Below are positions 35,885 to 49,700 of a stretch of DNA of 64,000 bases, piece by piece (position 1 is the first letter of the stretch; each line of letters starts with the position of its first letter). Origin of the DNA: Xestospongia bergquistia. Lineage: Eukaryota > Porifera > Demospongiae > Haplosclerida > Petrosiidae. The notes below the pieces were generated by a model, which saw nothing but the letters and a program-made list of their open reading frames with translations, searched no databases and was not told where the DNA came from. The translations under genes and the position numbers were made by a program. The DNA lies in NCBI GenBank assembly GCA_963965975.1, contig OZ014412.1, forward strand, positions 7,440,708 to 7,504,707, in the 5' to 3' direction.

Positions 35885-38800
35885 CTTATTATTTTGTACA
35901 TGTCCTTGTATTAAACATTTTAGTAATAAGAATTTGCTTATTTAATGTATCATTTCTCACTGCATTGTACAATATTGAGTTTTGTATCTACAATATATTA
36001 AATATGTAGACATTATCATATTAATTGTAAATAGTTGATCAGAAAAGTAATTATAAATATAATATACTCGCTCATTCTCTCTGCCTGATACAATAATTAT
36101 ATACGTGGGAATAATTGTTTGTCAGTGATATCGTTATTTTGATTACCCTTTTGTTCCCTTAGGAATCTTAGCAGTTTCTTCTAACATTAGTTATTGGACA
36201 TTTTATCAAGATACTTGAAGTTCCAGGTACTGCACAGTACTAGTGAACACGTTTCTAATTTCCTGTTCATTGCTGTTGTTGGCAGGTGTTGTAATTAACT
36301 TATTTATAATAACGTCAATTTCTTTTGACTCATTAAGCTTATTTTATAGGGAGTTATACTTTCTGGGAGTTCAGGTAGCTGCATTATTTGCTACATCAGG
36401 TCTTCTCTGCACTACTGTGAGTGTTATACGTGAACTTGCAGGGTTTGTAATTGTCTTTGAATATCACATGTTCTTTCGTTAGAACTCTATTTGAAGTACT
36501 AGTTTTGATACTTTCTTCTCTTATATAACACCAGGTTAGCTAGTGATTGTTGTGTAAAAATGATTGTACTGAAGTAGTGGTATATCTAAGCCACTTTAAT
36601 GTAAGATCATGTAGTTGTTCTAATAATAGTGACAGGTGGAATAATTAATATATTGGTTGTTTTAATTGATTCTTTTCACTTGGGTTACATGCATGGATCT
36701 CCCCACCTAACACACATAAAAAACATATAGACAACATGCATACAGTATGTACGTTTTGATTATTATAATTACTATGGAACTGCACAGTTAATTTGTGTAT
36801 AAAACAAATATTTCCATTTATATAGCATGTTATATATAAACTCCATAGTAAGTCTTCAAGCATGCACACAAGAAAATTTTCTATTTACATTGTACAAAAC
36901 TAAACTTATGTAAATGTGTTGATAAACCATTGTAAAACAATGTGGAAGTCATATATCACATGCATTACTACTATTGGTTGCTTTTAGCTAATAATTGTGT
37001 CTACATGCTCCTGTCCCAATATCCCAATTTCACTCATACCTCCTCAACAGGAAATCTAGCAATAGATTTCATAGGTGCGATGAGTGAAATTATGATAACA
37101 GAGAAGTGACGAGTGTCCAATCCCTCATTTATATATTTGAGTATAACTGTCAATTCCATAGTACATTTAATGTATACATTTAGAGTTCAGTAGATTCACT
37201 GGTAAAATAAGCTGATTGTTTAATCAATTCACGAACATTTTGGTTGTATACATCTCTGCAAAATACATTGACTTCAAAGTATATGCATAAACTTCATACT
37301 AACAGCTCTGCTCCAGCATATCATCATTATCATAGTTCTATCAATTATCTACACAAGCAGTCAATTCCATAGTACATTAATGTATTAGTAATGAAAACTC
37401 TACATGATGTTTACTTTATTTGTATCAAATGATTTGCTACATACTTACAACTTACACTATAATTATTATAGCTGCTATGATATGAGAAGAAACAAACCAA
37501 CATTATGAACAGTATATTTGAGGCACTCCTTTATTGAGCATGTATATAATTTATACACTGAGGTTGAGGTAGATACATGATTTATATACATTCTTCAGAA
37601 GGTATATAAGTTTTTTTATTCACATTAAATGGAGCAATTTGATTGGTCAATTACACTTAAAATAACATTTTGTCATTTCAACCATTGTCTTCGTTACTAG
37701 ATCTTCATCAATACAACGTGAGCCCAATATTGAATTACCACAAAGCCAAAACTGACTTAATTCAGTATGTATTGCACCAACTAGAAGCCAAAAAGTTATC
37801 TTTATAGTTTATGTCCAATAATTGAAACTATGAGGGAGAGGCAGGTACTACTTCAATTGAAATAACTGGGTTTAGTTGAGTTGAAATATTATCTGCTTAT
37901 ATATAGCTTCAATTGAAGCCATAATTTAATTACTATAGCAAAGTGGGTGTAAAAGCATGTGGTTGTAGATTGTAACTAGTTGGCTTTATGCATATTGAGT
38001 TACAATAGTATTGATGTTGTAACAATTTAGAATTGGGTTTACATCATATTGATGAAACTGTGATAACAAAGACCTCAGTTAAAATGCCAAAATGTTTTTT
38101 TCAGTGATAAGGCATTGCATGGTATGAATAATGTTTACATTTAATGAAGTGGTATATATTATTGAATACACAATAAAGCAACTATATGCTATGAGTTTTA
38201 TGTAAGTGTAACATCATAATTTCTACACTGTTATATTCAAGTATATAAATGAGGGAGTGTACACTTGTCAAAGTTTTGATTTCCTTGTTATCATAATTTT
38301 ACTCATAGCAGTTATAACAGAAAATCTATTGGGACTGTAGCTGTTGTAACCTGGCCAAGATAGATTCAACAAATAACAAAAAAATATAAAATAATCAAGA
38401 GAGAGTCAACATGAACAAAGCACTAAAAACACCGCTCACTCAAAACGTGCTCACATAATACATACATGTGCGCTCATCTGGAATATTCTGGAATATATAA
38501 ATATTCATACAGTATTACCATATTCATAATTATCAAAGTAGCAAATAGTCAAATTATTGTTTAAAGCATTTACATACAGTTTAGCATCTATAAAAGTAAC
38601 CGACAAGTCATTATAATACCAATGTGAGTGTTTAGTTGCCCAAAATGTGGTTACAATAAGAATTGATCTTGCAGTGAAATATTGCATTGAATTTAATTTT
38701 TTAGGAAGAAAAATTACTGGCAAGATCTCCAATTCAAATAAAGGATTATATAGTGACAATATGAGCTATCTTAATTCCATTAACAAATACACAATTATAT

Positions 38801-39376
38801 AATAATAACTCATTGCATATTATAAATATCTATATTGAATACTATTGCCACAGGATATGCTGTTTTAGCTAATAACACCAAATTTTTCCATGTCTGTCAA
38901 CATTGTTGCTTGTATTTGTTATAGATAATGTTGTCATATCAGAAGGAAGCCATTATGATACATAATGCTGTTAAGTTATTTAAAACTGAATCAACTATTT
39001 TTTGTTCTTGTGCTATCACAAAGCACACTAGAACTAACCTGATGATATACCTCAGTGCTAATATATGATAACCATTGATATAATTATCTGTCAATTAAGC
39101 ATTTTTTTGAAAATTTTAGTCCTGAAATTTTTATTATTTAAACCATAAATCTAATATTGTTCAATAATGATTATATACAGCTCAATATCTCAGAATTTAC
39201 TGAATATTACATAATTATTATTATGTAATATCTGTTTTTATAATTGAAATTTACATTGCATGTTTGGTCAAGTATTTAACTAACTTTATATACACTTTTC
39301 ATCATTTATATATTAAATCAACAGATTTCATGCATTTTCTATATTATTGAGTGACCAGGTTAGGACTTTATTTCTT
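35885..39376. other. Intergenic region between gene B and Ig2 (duplicated at 58422-61960)
   Basis: No supported gene over 3.5 kb. The whole stretch is matched, with scattered substitutions and small indels, by 58422-61960 downstream of gene C. Open frames at 36243-36482 (plus; no ATG, begins GTG) and 38505-38759 (minus) persist in both copies, but neither has a recognisable domain. The end of the stretch leads into the Ig2 leader. Confidence 0.6.
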
Positions 39377-39451
39377 TTAAAAATTAACAAGGGTTCTTCA
39401 GACTCCAAAAGTTTTGAACCAAGTGTGACAACTATGTTGTTGTCTGCCAAT
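39377..39451 (+). promoter_or_regulatory. Conserved 5' leader of Ig2
   Basis: Same leader as before Ig1 and Ig3. An additional in-frame ATG at 39434 (ATGTTGTTGTCTGCCAAT before the conserved ATGATG) exists only in this copy, so the conserved start at 39452 is preferred. Confidence 0.45.
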
Positions 39452-42400
39452 ATGATGTGGCCATTGTTTGCAGTGAGTATAGTGACTTGTATTGTTGGAA
39501 GTAAGTATGATTGTATTTGTGATCATCTCAAAGATCTATTAAGTATATAATTGATTATTACCCAGAATGTGTGAACTAAAATTATCTATTTAAAGATGTA
39601 ATTTTAGTGTCTCTCTCCTTGGCAGGTCAAGGGACTTTTAACTACACAAATCATCCAGCTAGTCATGAAGTAGTACTAGGGGGATCTGTAACAATAACAT
39701 GTAATGTATCAGATCCTAATGCAGAGATCTATTGGCTATATGAGGATGTAGCCATTGACGCTTCAAATACTGACTACACAATTAGTGGTAGCAGTTTGAT
39801 GATCAGTAATTTCACTATTTCAAAATCAGGACATTATCGGTGTGCTACCAGTAATGACAATAGAGTGACAATCCTCCTATCACATATTGCTTTATTAACT
39901 GCATTTAGTAAGTTGAGTTTTAATACACTTTCTCAAAAGTTGGAAATTTAAATAGAATCATAATATGTAGATTTCTGTCATCAGAACACTTGTGCTTCCA
40001 TATATTATACAAATATTGTACTAAAGAGATATCAAACCAATTAGATCTGATATTTGTACACTCCTTCATTGAAGCAATATAGTGCATAGTATATTGTATA
40101 TGATGTTTGCGTCTAGTAATGTTAAGTTATTCACTCAAAACTTTAACATAACACATGTGTAGCAATTTCAATGAAGATGAAGGCAAATATCAGTAATACT
40201 TTTGTTTTGTTCTTATAATTAATTATGTAGATAATGGCCATAAATGGTTGTTTTTACTATCAATGTGTAATAAAAATTACATATCAGCTTTTTATATTAT
40301 AAAGGACATATACTAAAATTTTGTCTGATGTAACATATTATGATATTATTTCTTTAGCTCAACGTACCTACTCCATGGAACCTCAAAACTATACATCTTA
40401 TCGAGTTCTCACCACACTATCTGACAATAGTGTACAACCAGTTGGCCGCGCTGCAGTACCATTTGAGTGTGAACTAGGAAGACCTTTTTATGCTACTGTT
40501 CGACCAATCATTACATGGGAAGTTCATTTTTCAAATGGTGAAATGATTGAAATTGTTAATAGTCAGCCATTAGATGTCATATATGGGATACAATTCAACA
40601 ATAAGGGTTATTTGCAAATATATTTTCCAAATGTTATTCAACACAATGATACCAAAGTAAGATGCATTTCTACAAATCCTTTAAGCCAACAAGAAAAGAT
40701 CTATAGTAACTGGGCTAGAGTAATAACATTGGGTAAGTTTAAAGTAAACTGTTTATGTATATATACTTGGTGAATAAAAATTGATTGGTTGATTTAACCA
40801 ATATATGGATATACAGATTATATGTAGCAAATGTCTTTGATGTAAAAAGGAAACATAAGTTTGTTTTGTTTACTGTGGGTTGAGTGTTTATGTATAGCTT
40901 ATTATAGAAAGAAATAATATTTTTATTTATTCTTAAGCTAAACAAGATGTTGGGTCACTTCAATGTATTTTGTAGGGATTCATGAAAGCAATGATGTCTA
41001 TGAATCAGTTAAATGATGACCTATTCATTTTTAAAATAATATAATCCAAACTTTGATCATAAGTATTATTAATCTTTAATAAAATTAAAAATTAATTTTA
41101 AGGTTAATACGATGGCAGTTTGGGTTGTATTACTTTTAAAATAAATAGATCATTTTAACTGATTCATATATAGACAATGTTTGTTTGCATGCATCTTTAC
41201 AAAATATGTTGAAGTAAATAAATAAATTCATCAGTAACAGCCCTGGACCATTTAGCATCTTATTTGTCAAATAAAATCATTTTCACTATTATCTACATAG
41301 TATATACAAGTAGCAATCAAAACAGACTTATGTTTAGTTTTGTTACATTCAACCTGTACAACCATGTATTGGTTAAATCATCCAATTTGACTAGTTATAT
41401 GTATATAGTTAGTTCTCTTTGTTGAGGTAGGCACAAGTCAGACTAACAAGAGTCTAATTACATTTTTTCACTGCTAGCATTAAACATCACATTAAAAACT
41501 TCATGAGTACAATTAAAATTAAAGATATTGGTCAAATTTTACTAGACAAAATTACAAAAGTTAATAGAGTGACCACTACTCATCTTTACCAAAAATTTGG
41601 CCTTACTTTGGATGACTGATAACTACTACCATATAAATATATTCATATATTAAAGAATCTTTGATGTGTTAAATAAAAAACATGACTAATTATTATAATT
41701 ATGATTATTATATGAACTTTATAATTGTCCTCTATTGACTGTTATTATTATCATTCTTTCTGACTTAGATGAAATCTTTCCAGTGACACAAGCAACGATT
41801 TCATATGATGCCATTGTTCAGAAACCTCCACTAAATGTATGGGATGAGGGTCTAGGAACTGGAACAATTCTGCCATGTCTTAAAGATATTGGTAATTTTG
41901 GTGTGCTAACTCCTGGGTGAGTTAATTCTAAGATATTTATAATATTATGCTTTTAATTAGGTGGAGACTTGGATTTGTTACATTCTACAATGTTATTAAT
42001 TTGAGACCAACAAGACCTGATGCTGCATTTATAGGATATACTAACATGTGGTTAAATCTAACTAACAATAATTTAGTGGGTGAAACTATAATTTGTCTTG
42101 TATTTAAACAGTTAGGAACTAGTAGGGAAACTACTAAAATTATACAACGTATGTCTTTTGTTACATATGCAGTTTAAATATCTTTTGTTTTTTCAGGTCC
42201 AGCTCATGTTCTACCTCCATTTAAAGTTGACCAAGTAACTAGAGTGGCTTATACTGAAGCACCTATCACATTGTCCTTTGTGGTAACTGGTGGTGGGAAT
42301 ATTGAGTCAGTTCAATGGTGGAATGATGGTTTCCTAGTTACTAATAATGGAAGTTTCTCCATTGATTCAAATACTGGGGCTCTCACTATTAATGATACAA

Positions 42401-43063
42401 CTTTTGATGACTCTGGCTTCTATCAAGCTGAAGTAATGACTGATCAATCTGTTCGTGCTGAGCTCAAGAATTTTCTAATTACTGTAAAAAGTAAGACAAG
42501 AACTTAACAACATTTGAGAACATTTTATTAGAAAGAACATTATTAATCATGTGGTCTAAAAACCAAACTGTGTATTAGCAAAAAATGTCCAAACTAGAAT
42601 TAACTTTGTTGCAAGACAAGCATAAAAACGCACATTTTATAAGCTCATGCTAATACCTTATGCATTATTCAACATTGAGGACACTTCTAAGTACACTCAA
42701 GATTTCAGTGTCTACTATAGAAAACACTTATCACACAAGTTTGTTGCAAGAAATATTACTGTAAATTCCTCCATTTCTTTATTGTAGTTGGACCAGCCCA
42801 TGTTATATCCAGTACTGACAATTTCATTGCCTCTCAATCATCTAAAATTACATTGGAATGTGTTGTAAGTGGAGCTCCACCTATAACATACTCATGGCGT
42901 AAAGATGGTATTGTATTGACCAATGGAGGGCGAATTCAGGGAGCTAATACCTCCCAGCTAGTCATCTTCTCAATGAATGTCAATGATATTGGATATTATG
43001 AGTGTCATCCAGAAAATAGTATATATACTTTCAACTATTCAACAACTGAAGTTGGCATCAAAA
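39452..43063 (+). CDS. Ig2 signal peptide and membrane-distal Ig domains
   Basis: Exons: 39452-39500 (signal peptide), 39626-39907 (Ig: VTITCNVSDP ... IYWLYEDVAI ... SGHYRCATSND, a canonical Cys pair and Trp), 40358-40732 (Ig-like, FECELG ... ITWEVHF ... VRCISTN), 41769-41916 plus 41961-42148 (Ig-like over two exons, ILPC ... IICLVFK), 42197-42490 (Ig fold pattern WWNDG ... DDSGFYQAE but no cysteine pair), 42788-43063 (Ig: LECVVSG ... YSWRKDG ... GYYECHPEN). The introns 39908-40357 and 40733-41768 are 0.45 and 1.0 kb, long for this locus, and shared with Ig1 and Ig3. Confidence 0.85.
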
Positions 43064-43674
43064 GTGAGTCTATGCTAGGATAAATGGATAGGCAGATAGA
43101 TAGATGAATGGACAAAGAGATAGATAAATGAATGGACAAACAGACAGATAAATGAATGGACAGGTAGATAGATGAATGGATGAATGGGTAGGTAGATGGA
43201 AAAATGGATTGATAGTATTCATTCCAAGAAGACACTTTGTAGTTTCTGTTATGATAAATTAGAAGTTAGCTTTAATTTGAAAGACGTTTTAATTACTGCT
43301 TCACTTTAAAGAAACTGTAGAATTCATTAATTAAGAATTCCATAAGATACTATATCATTGTAATAGCAAACCTGTGCAAGCTCCATTATATGTGAGCTGA
43401 TGAATTTAGTGATGTGGTACTTGTGTTAGAATTAATTACAATTACTAATTACTCTACATATATTGTTGAGCTAAATGCTCTATACTTAGATTAGTAATAA
43501 ATCCATATAAAGTACTTGTCTTAACTTATTCATGCTAGTATACATATCTTGATATAACACTTGTCCTTCTGTTTGTAGGAGTAATATCAACACAGACATA
43601 ATTTATTGTGATGGAATGTTATTATAGTGTGATTGTGATATGTCTAGAGTAATTTTTGAATTTGTAGTTATGTT

Positions 43675-43718
<44 letters not shown>

Positions 43719-46700
43719 AAACCTTTCTTAACATCTTTTCTCATTCAGTACCACTTCCTGTCAATGGATCAACTCGACAGACAATTTCCAGTCTAGTTCC
43801 TGTAGCTCCTAATGGATATAATATTATTCCACCTAATCCTAAGATCATCTTAACTTCATCTGGAGATTTAATGACTATGATATTAAGTCCTTGTGACTCT
43901 GGAACCTACACTATTACATCTCCTGATTTCAATGGAACTATCATTATTGAACTGATAGTATTTGGTTAGTGAAAAGTAAACATCATCTACCTTGCACTTT
44001 CACTTCATTTTCATTGTCTAGAACCAGCATATGTTATTGATATTACTGCTGATCAAAAAGCTGCTAATGGTAGTACAATTACAATAGAGTGTACTGCCGG
44101 TGGTACTCCAAGTGACTTTACCTATCAATGGATGAAAAATGGTGTCAATATTTCAGGAGAAACAGACTCAACAATAACAATATCTAGTATTACTACCAGT
44201 GACATTGGAGAATACAAATGTACACCTTCTAACTCAAGGGGTAGTACCAATAGTTCCTCTACCATTCTTAGTGTCAATGGTAAGTATATAAATGGAAAAG
44301 TGTACATCCTAATTTGTTTCTTCTTTCTCAGTTCCACTGATTATAAATGGGTTATCTCCTCAAACTATATCTGGTCTAGCTCCATTAGCTCCTAATGGAT
44401 ACAATATTACTCCATCTAATCCTAAGATTACCTTAACTTCATCTGGAGATTTAATAACTATGATGTTAGATTATAGTGATGCTGGAACCTATACTATTAC
44501 ATCTCCTGATTTTAATGGAGCTAATGTTATAATTACACTGACTGTACAAGGTTAGTTTTATATGTTCAAAATATGTTATAATCCTTCTATCAGGAAAAGC
44601 ATATGTTATTGATATTACTGATAGTCAAACAGCTACTAATGGTAGTACAGTTACAATAGAGATTACTGCTGGTGGTACTCCAAGTGACTTTACCTATCAA
44701 TGGATGAAAAATGGTGTCAATATTTCAGGAGAAACAGACTCAACATTAACAATATCTAGTGTTTCTACCAGTGACATTGGACAATATAAATGTACACCTT
44801 TTAACTCAAAGGGTAGTACCAACAGTTCTTCTACCATTCTTAGTGTCAATGGTAAGGATTTAAATGGAAAAAGTGTACATCCTAATTTGTTTCTACTTCC
44901 TCAGTTCCACTGATTATCAATGGATTATCTCCTCAAACAATACCTGGTCTAGTTCCTGTAGCTCCTAATGGATACAGTATTATTCCATCTAATCCTAAGA
45001 TTAACTTAACTTCATCTGGAGATATAATAACTACAATATTAGATTATAGTGATGCTGGAACCTATACTATTACATCTCCTGATTTTAATGGAGCTAGCGT
45101 TATAATTACACTGACTGTACAAGGTTAGTTTTGTATGTTCAAAATATGTTATAATCCCTCTATCAGGAAAAGCATATGTTATTGATAGTACTGATAGTCA
45201 AACAGCAACTAATGCCAGTACAGTTACAATAGAATGTACTGCTGGTGGTACTCCAAGTGACTTTACCTATCAATGGATGAAAAATGGTGTCAATATTTCA
45301 GGAGAAACAGGCTCAACATTAACAATATCTAGTGTTACTACCAGTGACATTGGAGAATACAAATGTACACCTTCTAACTCATTGGGTAGTACTAATAGTT
45401 CCTCTACCATTCTTAGTGTCAATGGTAAGGATATAAATGGAAAAATGTACATCCTAATTTGTTTCTACTTCCTCAGTTCCACTGATTATCAATGGATTAT
45501 CTCCTCAAACAATACCTGGTCTAGTTCCTGTAGCTCCTAATGGATACAGTATTATTCCATCTAATCCTAAGATTAACTTAACTTCATCTGGAGATATAAT
45601 AACTACAATATTAGATTATAGTGATGCTGGAACCTATACTATTACATCTCCTGATTTTAATGGAGCTAGCGTTATAATTACACTGACTGTACAAGGTTAG
45701 TTTTGTATGTTCAAAATATGTTATAATCCTTCTATCAGGAAAAGCATATGTTATTGATAGTACTGATAGTCAAACAGTTACTTATGGTAGTACAGTTACA
45801 ATAGAGATTACTGCTGGTGGTACTCCAAGTGACTTTACCTATCAATGGATGAAAAATGGTGTCAATATTTCAGGAGAAACAGGCTCAACAATAACAATAT
45901 CTAGTGTTACTACCAGTGACATTGGAGAATACAAATGTACACCTTCTAACTCAAGGGGTAGTACCAACAGTTCCTCTACCATTCTTAGTGTCAATGGTAA
46001 GTATATAAATGGAAAAGTGTACATCCTAATTTGTTTCTACTTCCTCAGTTCCACTGATTATCAATGGATTATCTCCTCAAACAATACCTGGTCTAGTTCC
46101 TGTAGCTCCTAATGGATACAGTATTATTCCATCTAATCCTAAGATTAACTTAACTTCATCTGGAGATTTAATAACTACAATATTAGTTTATAGTGATGCT
46201 GGAACCTATACTATTACATCTCCTGATTTTAATGGAGCTAATGTTGTAATCACAATAACTGTACAATGTTAGTCTTATTATGTTCAAAATTTGTTATTAT
46301 TTCTCTATCAGGGCCAGCTTATGCTATTGGTATCATTGATACAGCTACTGGTAATACAGTTACACTAAAGTGCCTTGCCGGTGGCATTCCAAGTAACTTC
46401 ACTTATCAATGGATGAAAAATGGTGTAACAATTAATGGAGAGACAAATGTGACATTAATGATTCATAGTGTTAGTACCAGTGACATTGGAGTGTATAAAT
46501 GTACACCTTCTAATTCACTGGGTAGTACTAACAGTTCCTCTATCATATTTAGTGTCACTGGTAAGGATGTAGCAACAACATTTTTGTATCTATCTTCCTT
46601 ATACCTCAGTACCTCTGGCTATAAATGGATTACAACCACAAACAATTTTTGGACTAATACCCCCAGTTCCTGATGGATACAATATTACTCCTGATAATCC

Positions 46701-49700
46701 TAAGATCAATCTAACTCTGTCAGGACATTTAGTGACCATGATATTAAGTCCTAATGACTCTGGAGTCTATACTATCACATCTCCTGATTTCAATGGAGCT
46801 AGTATTAGTATTACATTGACTGTATTTGGTTAGTTTGTCTCTGTTATATTTTAATGACATAATTATAATCTGACTTTTATTTTATATGACTTTTTTGTTC
46901 TTAGAACCAGCATATGTTATTGATATTACTGATGATCAAATGGCTGCTAATGGTAGTACAGTTACAATAGAGTGTACTGCTGGTGGTTCTCCAAGTGACT
47001 TCACTTATCAATGGAAGAGAAATGATATTCTTATTACTGAGACAGGCTCAACATTAACAATATCTAGTGTTACTATCAATGACATTGGAGAATACAATTG
47101 TACACCTTCTAACTTATGGGGCAATACCAACAGTTCCTTTACCATACTTAGTGTCAATGGTAAGTATGTATTTGTTGTCACCATAGCTGTGCCATATGTA
47201 GAAATCACACAATTCTTTTTAATCAATATTAATAGATTCACAATTTATTTTTATAAAGTCATGATTTAAAACTTCTTGTTTGAAATGTTTAATTACAATC
47301 AGTGTGGTGTATGAAAATAACCTCATACATTATATTAATGTGATATAATATAGGAATGACAACTACTGTCATCTCTGTTATTAAAGTAACATGTTAAAAG
47401 GAATAACTTTGTTCCTTTAAAAACTTCTTTTTGAAAATTTTATCAACTATCTCTCTTCTTTACTTTAGTTCCACTAGCTATCAATGGATTAACTCCACAG
47501 ACAATTCCCAGTCTAGTTCCTGTAGCTCCTAGTGGATATACTATTACTCCATCTAATCCTAAGATCAGCTTAACTTCATCTGGAGATTTAAAGACTATGA
47601 TATTAAGTCCTGGTGACTCTGGAAGCTACACTATTACATCTCCTGACTTCAATGGAGCTAATGTTGTGATTACATTGAATGTATATGGTTAGTTTTATAT
47701 AATCAGTTGTCATTATTCTTAATATATATGTTTATCAGAACCAGCTTATGTTATTGATATTACTGATGATCAAACAGCTGCTAATGGTAGTACAGTTACA
47801 ATAGAGTGTACTGCTGGTGGTACTCCAAGCAACTTTACCTATCAATGGAAGAAAAATGGTGTCAATATTTCAGGAGAAACAGACTCAACATTAACAATAT
47901 CTAGTGTTTCTACCAGTGGCATTGGACAATATAAATGTACACCTTTTAACTCAAAGGGTAGTACCAACAGTTCTTCTACCATTCTTAGTGTCAATGGTAA
48001 GGATTTAAATGGAAAAGTGTATATCCTAATTTGTTTCTACTTCCTCAGTTCCACTGACTATAAATGGGTTATCTCCTCAAGAAATACCTGGTCTAGTTCC
48101 ATTAGCTCCTAATGGATACAATATTACTCCACCTAATCCTAAGATTACCTTAACTTCATCTGGAGATATAATAACTACAATATTAGATTATAGTGATGCT
48201 GGAACCTATACTATTACATCTCCTGATTTTAATGGAGCTAATGTTGTAATTATACTGACTGTACAAGGTTAGTTTTGTATGTTCAAAATTTGTTATAATC
48301 CTTCTATCAGGAAAAGCATATGTTATTGATAGTACTGATAGTCAAACAGTTACTAATGCCAGTACAGTTACAATAGAGATTACTGCTGGTGGTACTCCAA
48401 GTGACTTTACCTACCAATGGATGAAAAATGGTGTCAATATTTCAGGAGAAACAGACTCAACATTAACAATATCTAGTGTTACTACCAGTGACATTGGAGA
48501 ATACAAATGTACACCTTCTAACTCATTGGGTAGTACTAATAGTTCCTCTACCATTCTTAGTCTCAATGGTAAGGATATAAATGGAAAAGTGTATATCCTA
48601 ATTTGTTTCTACTTCCTCAGTTCCACTGACAATAAATGGATTATCTCCTCAAACAATACCTGGTCTAGTTCCAGTAGCTCCTAATGGATACAGTATTGAC
48701 CCACCTAATCATCCTAAGATTAACTTAACTTCATCTGGAGATTTAATAACTACAATATTAGATTATAGTGATGCTGGAACCTATACTATTACATCTCTTG
48801 ATTTTAATGGAGCTAGCGTTATAATTGTACTGACTGTACAAGGTTAGTTTTATATGTTCAAAATGATTTACAATCCTTCTATCATGAAAAGAATATGTTA
48901 TTGATATTACTGATAGTCAAACAGTTGCTAATGGTAGTACAGTTACACTTGCACTTTGCACTTTCACTTATGACTTTTTTAATGGTAGTTTTCCTCTATG
49001 TTTCACAATTTCTAAGCGATGATTCAGATCCTGGTACTTTGAGACTTTATTTAAATCATCCATTGTTCATCATTCCATAAATCGTAATCATGTGTTACAT
49101 AATATTCTTCCATAGAATTTAAGAATGCCTCAATAACAGGATCATCATCACTTGATTTAACATCTACAGGTATAAACAGTATAATACACTCTAAAATTTT
49201 AAATCCAAACTTCTTTTTTTGCAAAGACTTAAAGACTATATCATCAACAAGATTACACAGTTCATCATCAATCAATACAGGTGTTTTTGGTACAATATCC
49301 ACAGGTACTATACAGTATATGTCAATGTAAGCTATACTTACTTTTTTGTAAAGACTCTGCTGTCATTACATCAACAAGACCACCACTATTGTCAGTTAAT
49401 GCTAATGTGACTAGTGCAATGTCTACAGGTAATAGTTTGTTTATGTAAGTACATCAATTTGATAGTATTACTTTTGTTTAGACTCTATAACTAATCACAT
49501 GTCAATAAAAAATTCATCATGTGATTATGTCTGTAGTACTAATACAATGTCTACAGGTAACTAAACAATCACAAATCAGTTTGTTTTATCAGTTTCTGTT
49601 ATAGATTACCCAACAAGTAATGATGATACTAACATATTGTTAGGTAAACATCATGTGAGTAATGTTTGTAACTCAATGACAATTTTATTCTTATAGTTGC

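Noticed and set aside
36243-36482. Hydrophobic plus-strand ORF conserved at 58778-59017
   Set aside because: It starts with GTG, not ATG, has no splice context tying it to a gene, and the two copies differ at many residues, as expected for neutral sequence.
44332-45540. Plus-strand ORFs that run through introns in the Ig array (FLSSTDYQWIISSN-type ends)
   Set aside because: They continue past good GTAAG donors into the next exon in the wrong frame. The spliced model gives clean Ig exons instead.
44125-47241. Several minus-strand ORFs in the Ig array
   Set aside because: Repeated shadows of the plus-strand Ig exons, recurring with the 572-bp unit.
49051-49302. Minus-strand ORF with a convincing-looking acidic protein (also 57731-57916)
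   Set aside because: It lies antisense to the Ser/Thr stalk exons, which have proper GT-AG borders and phase on the plus strand. The protein-like look comes from the reverse complement of Thr/Ser codons.
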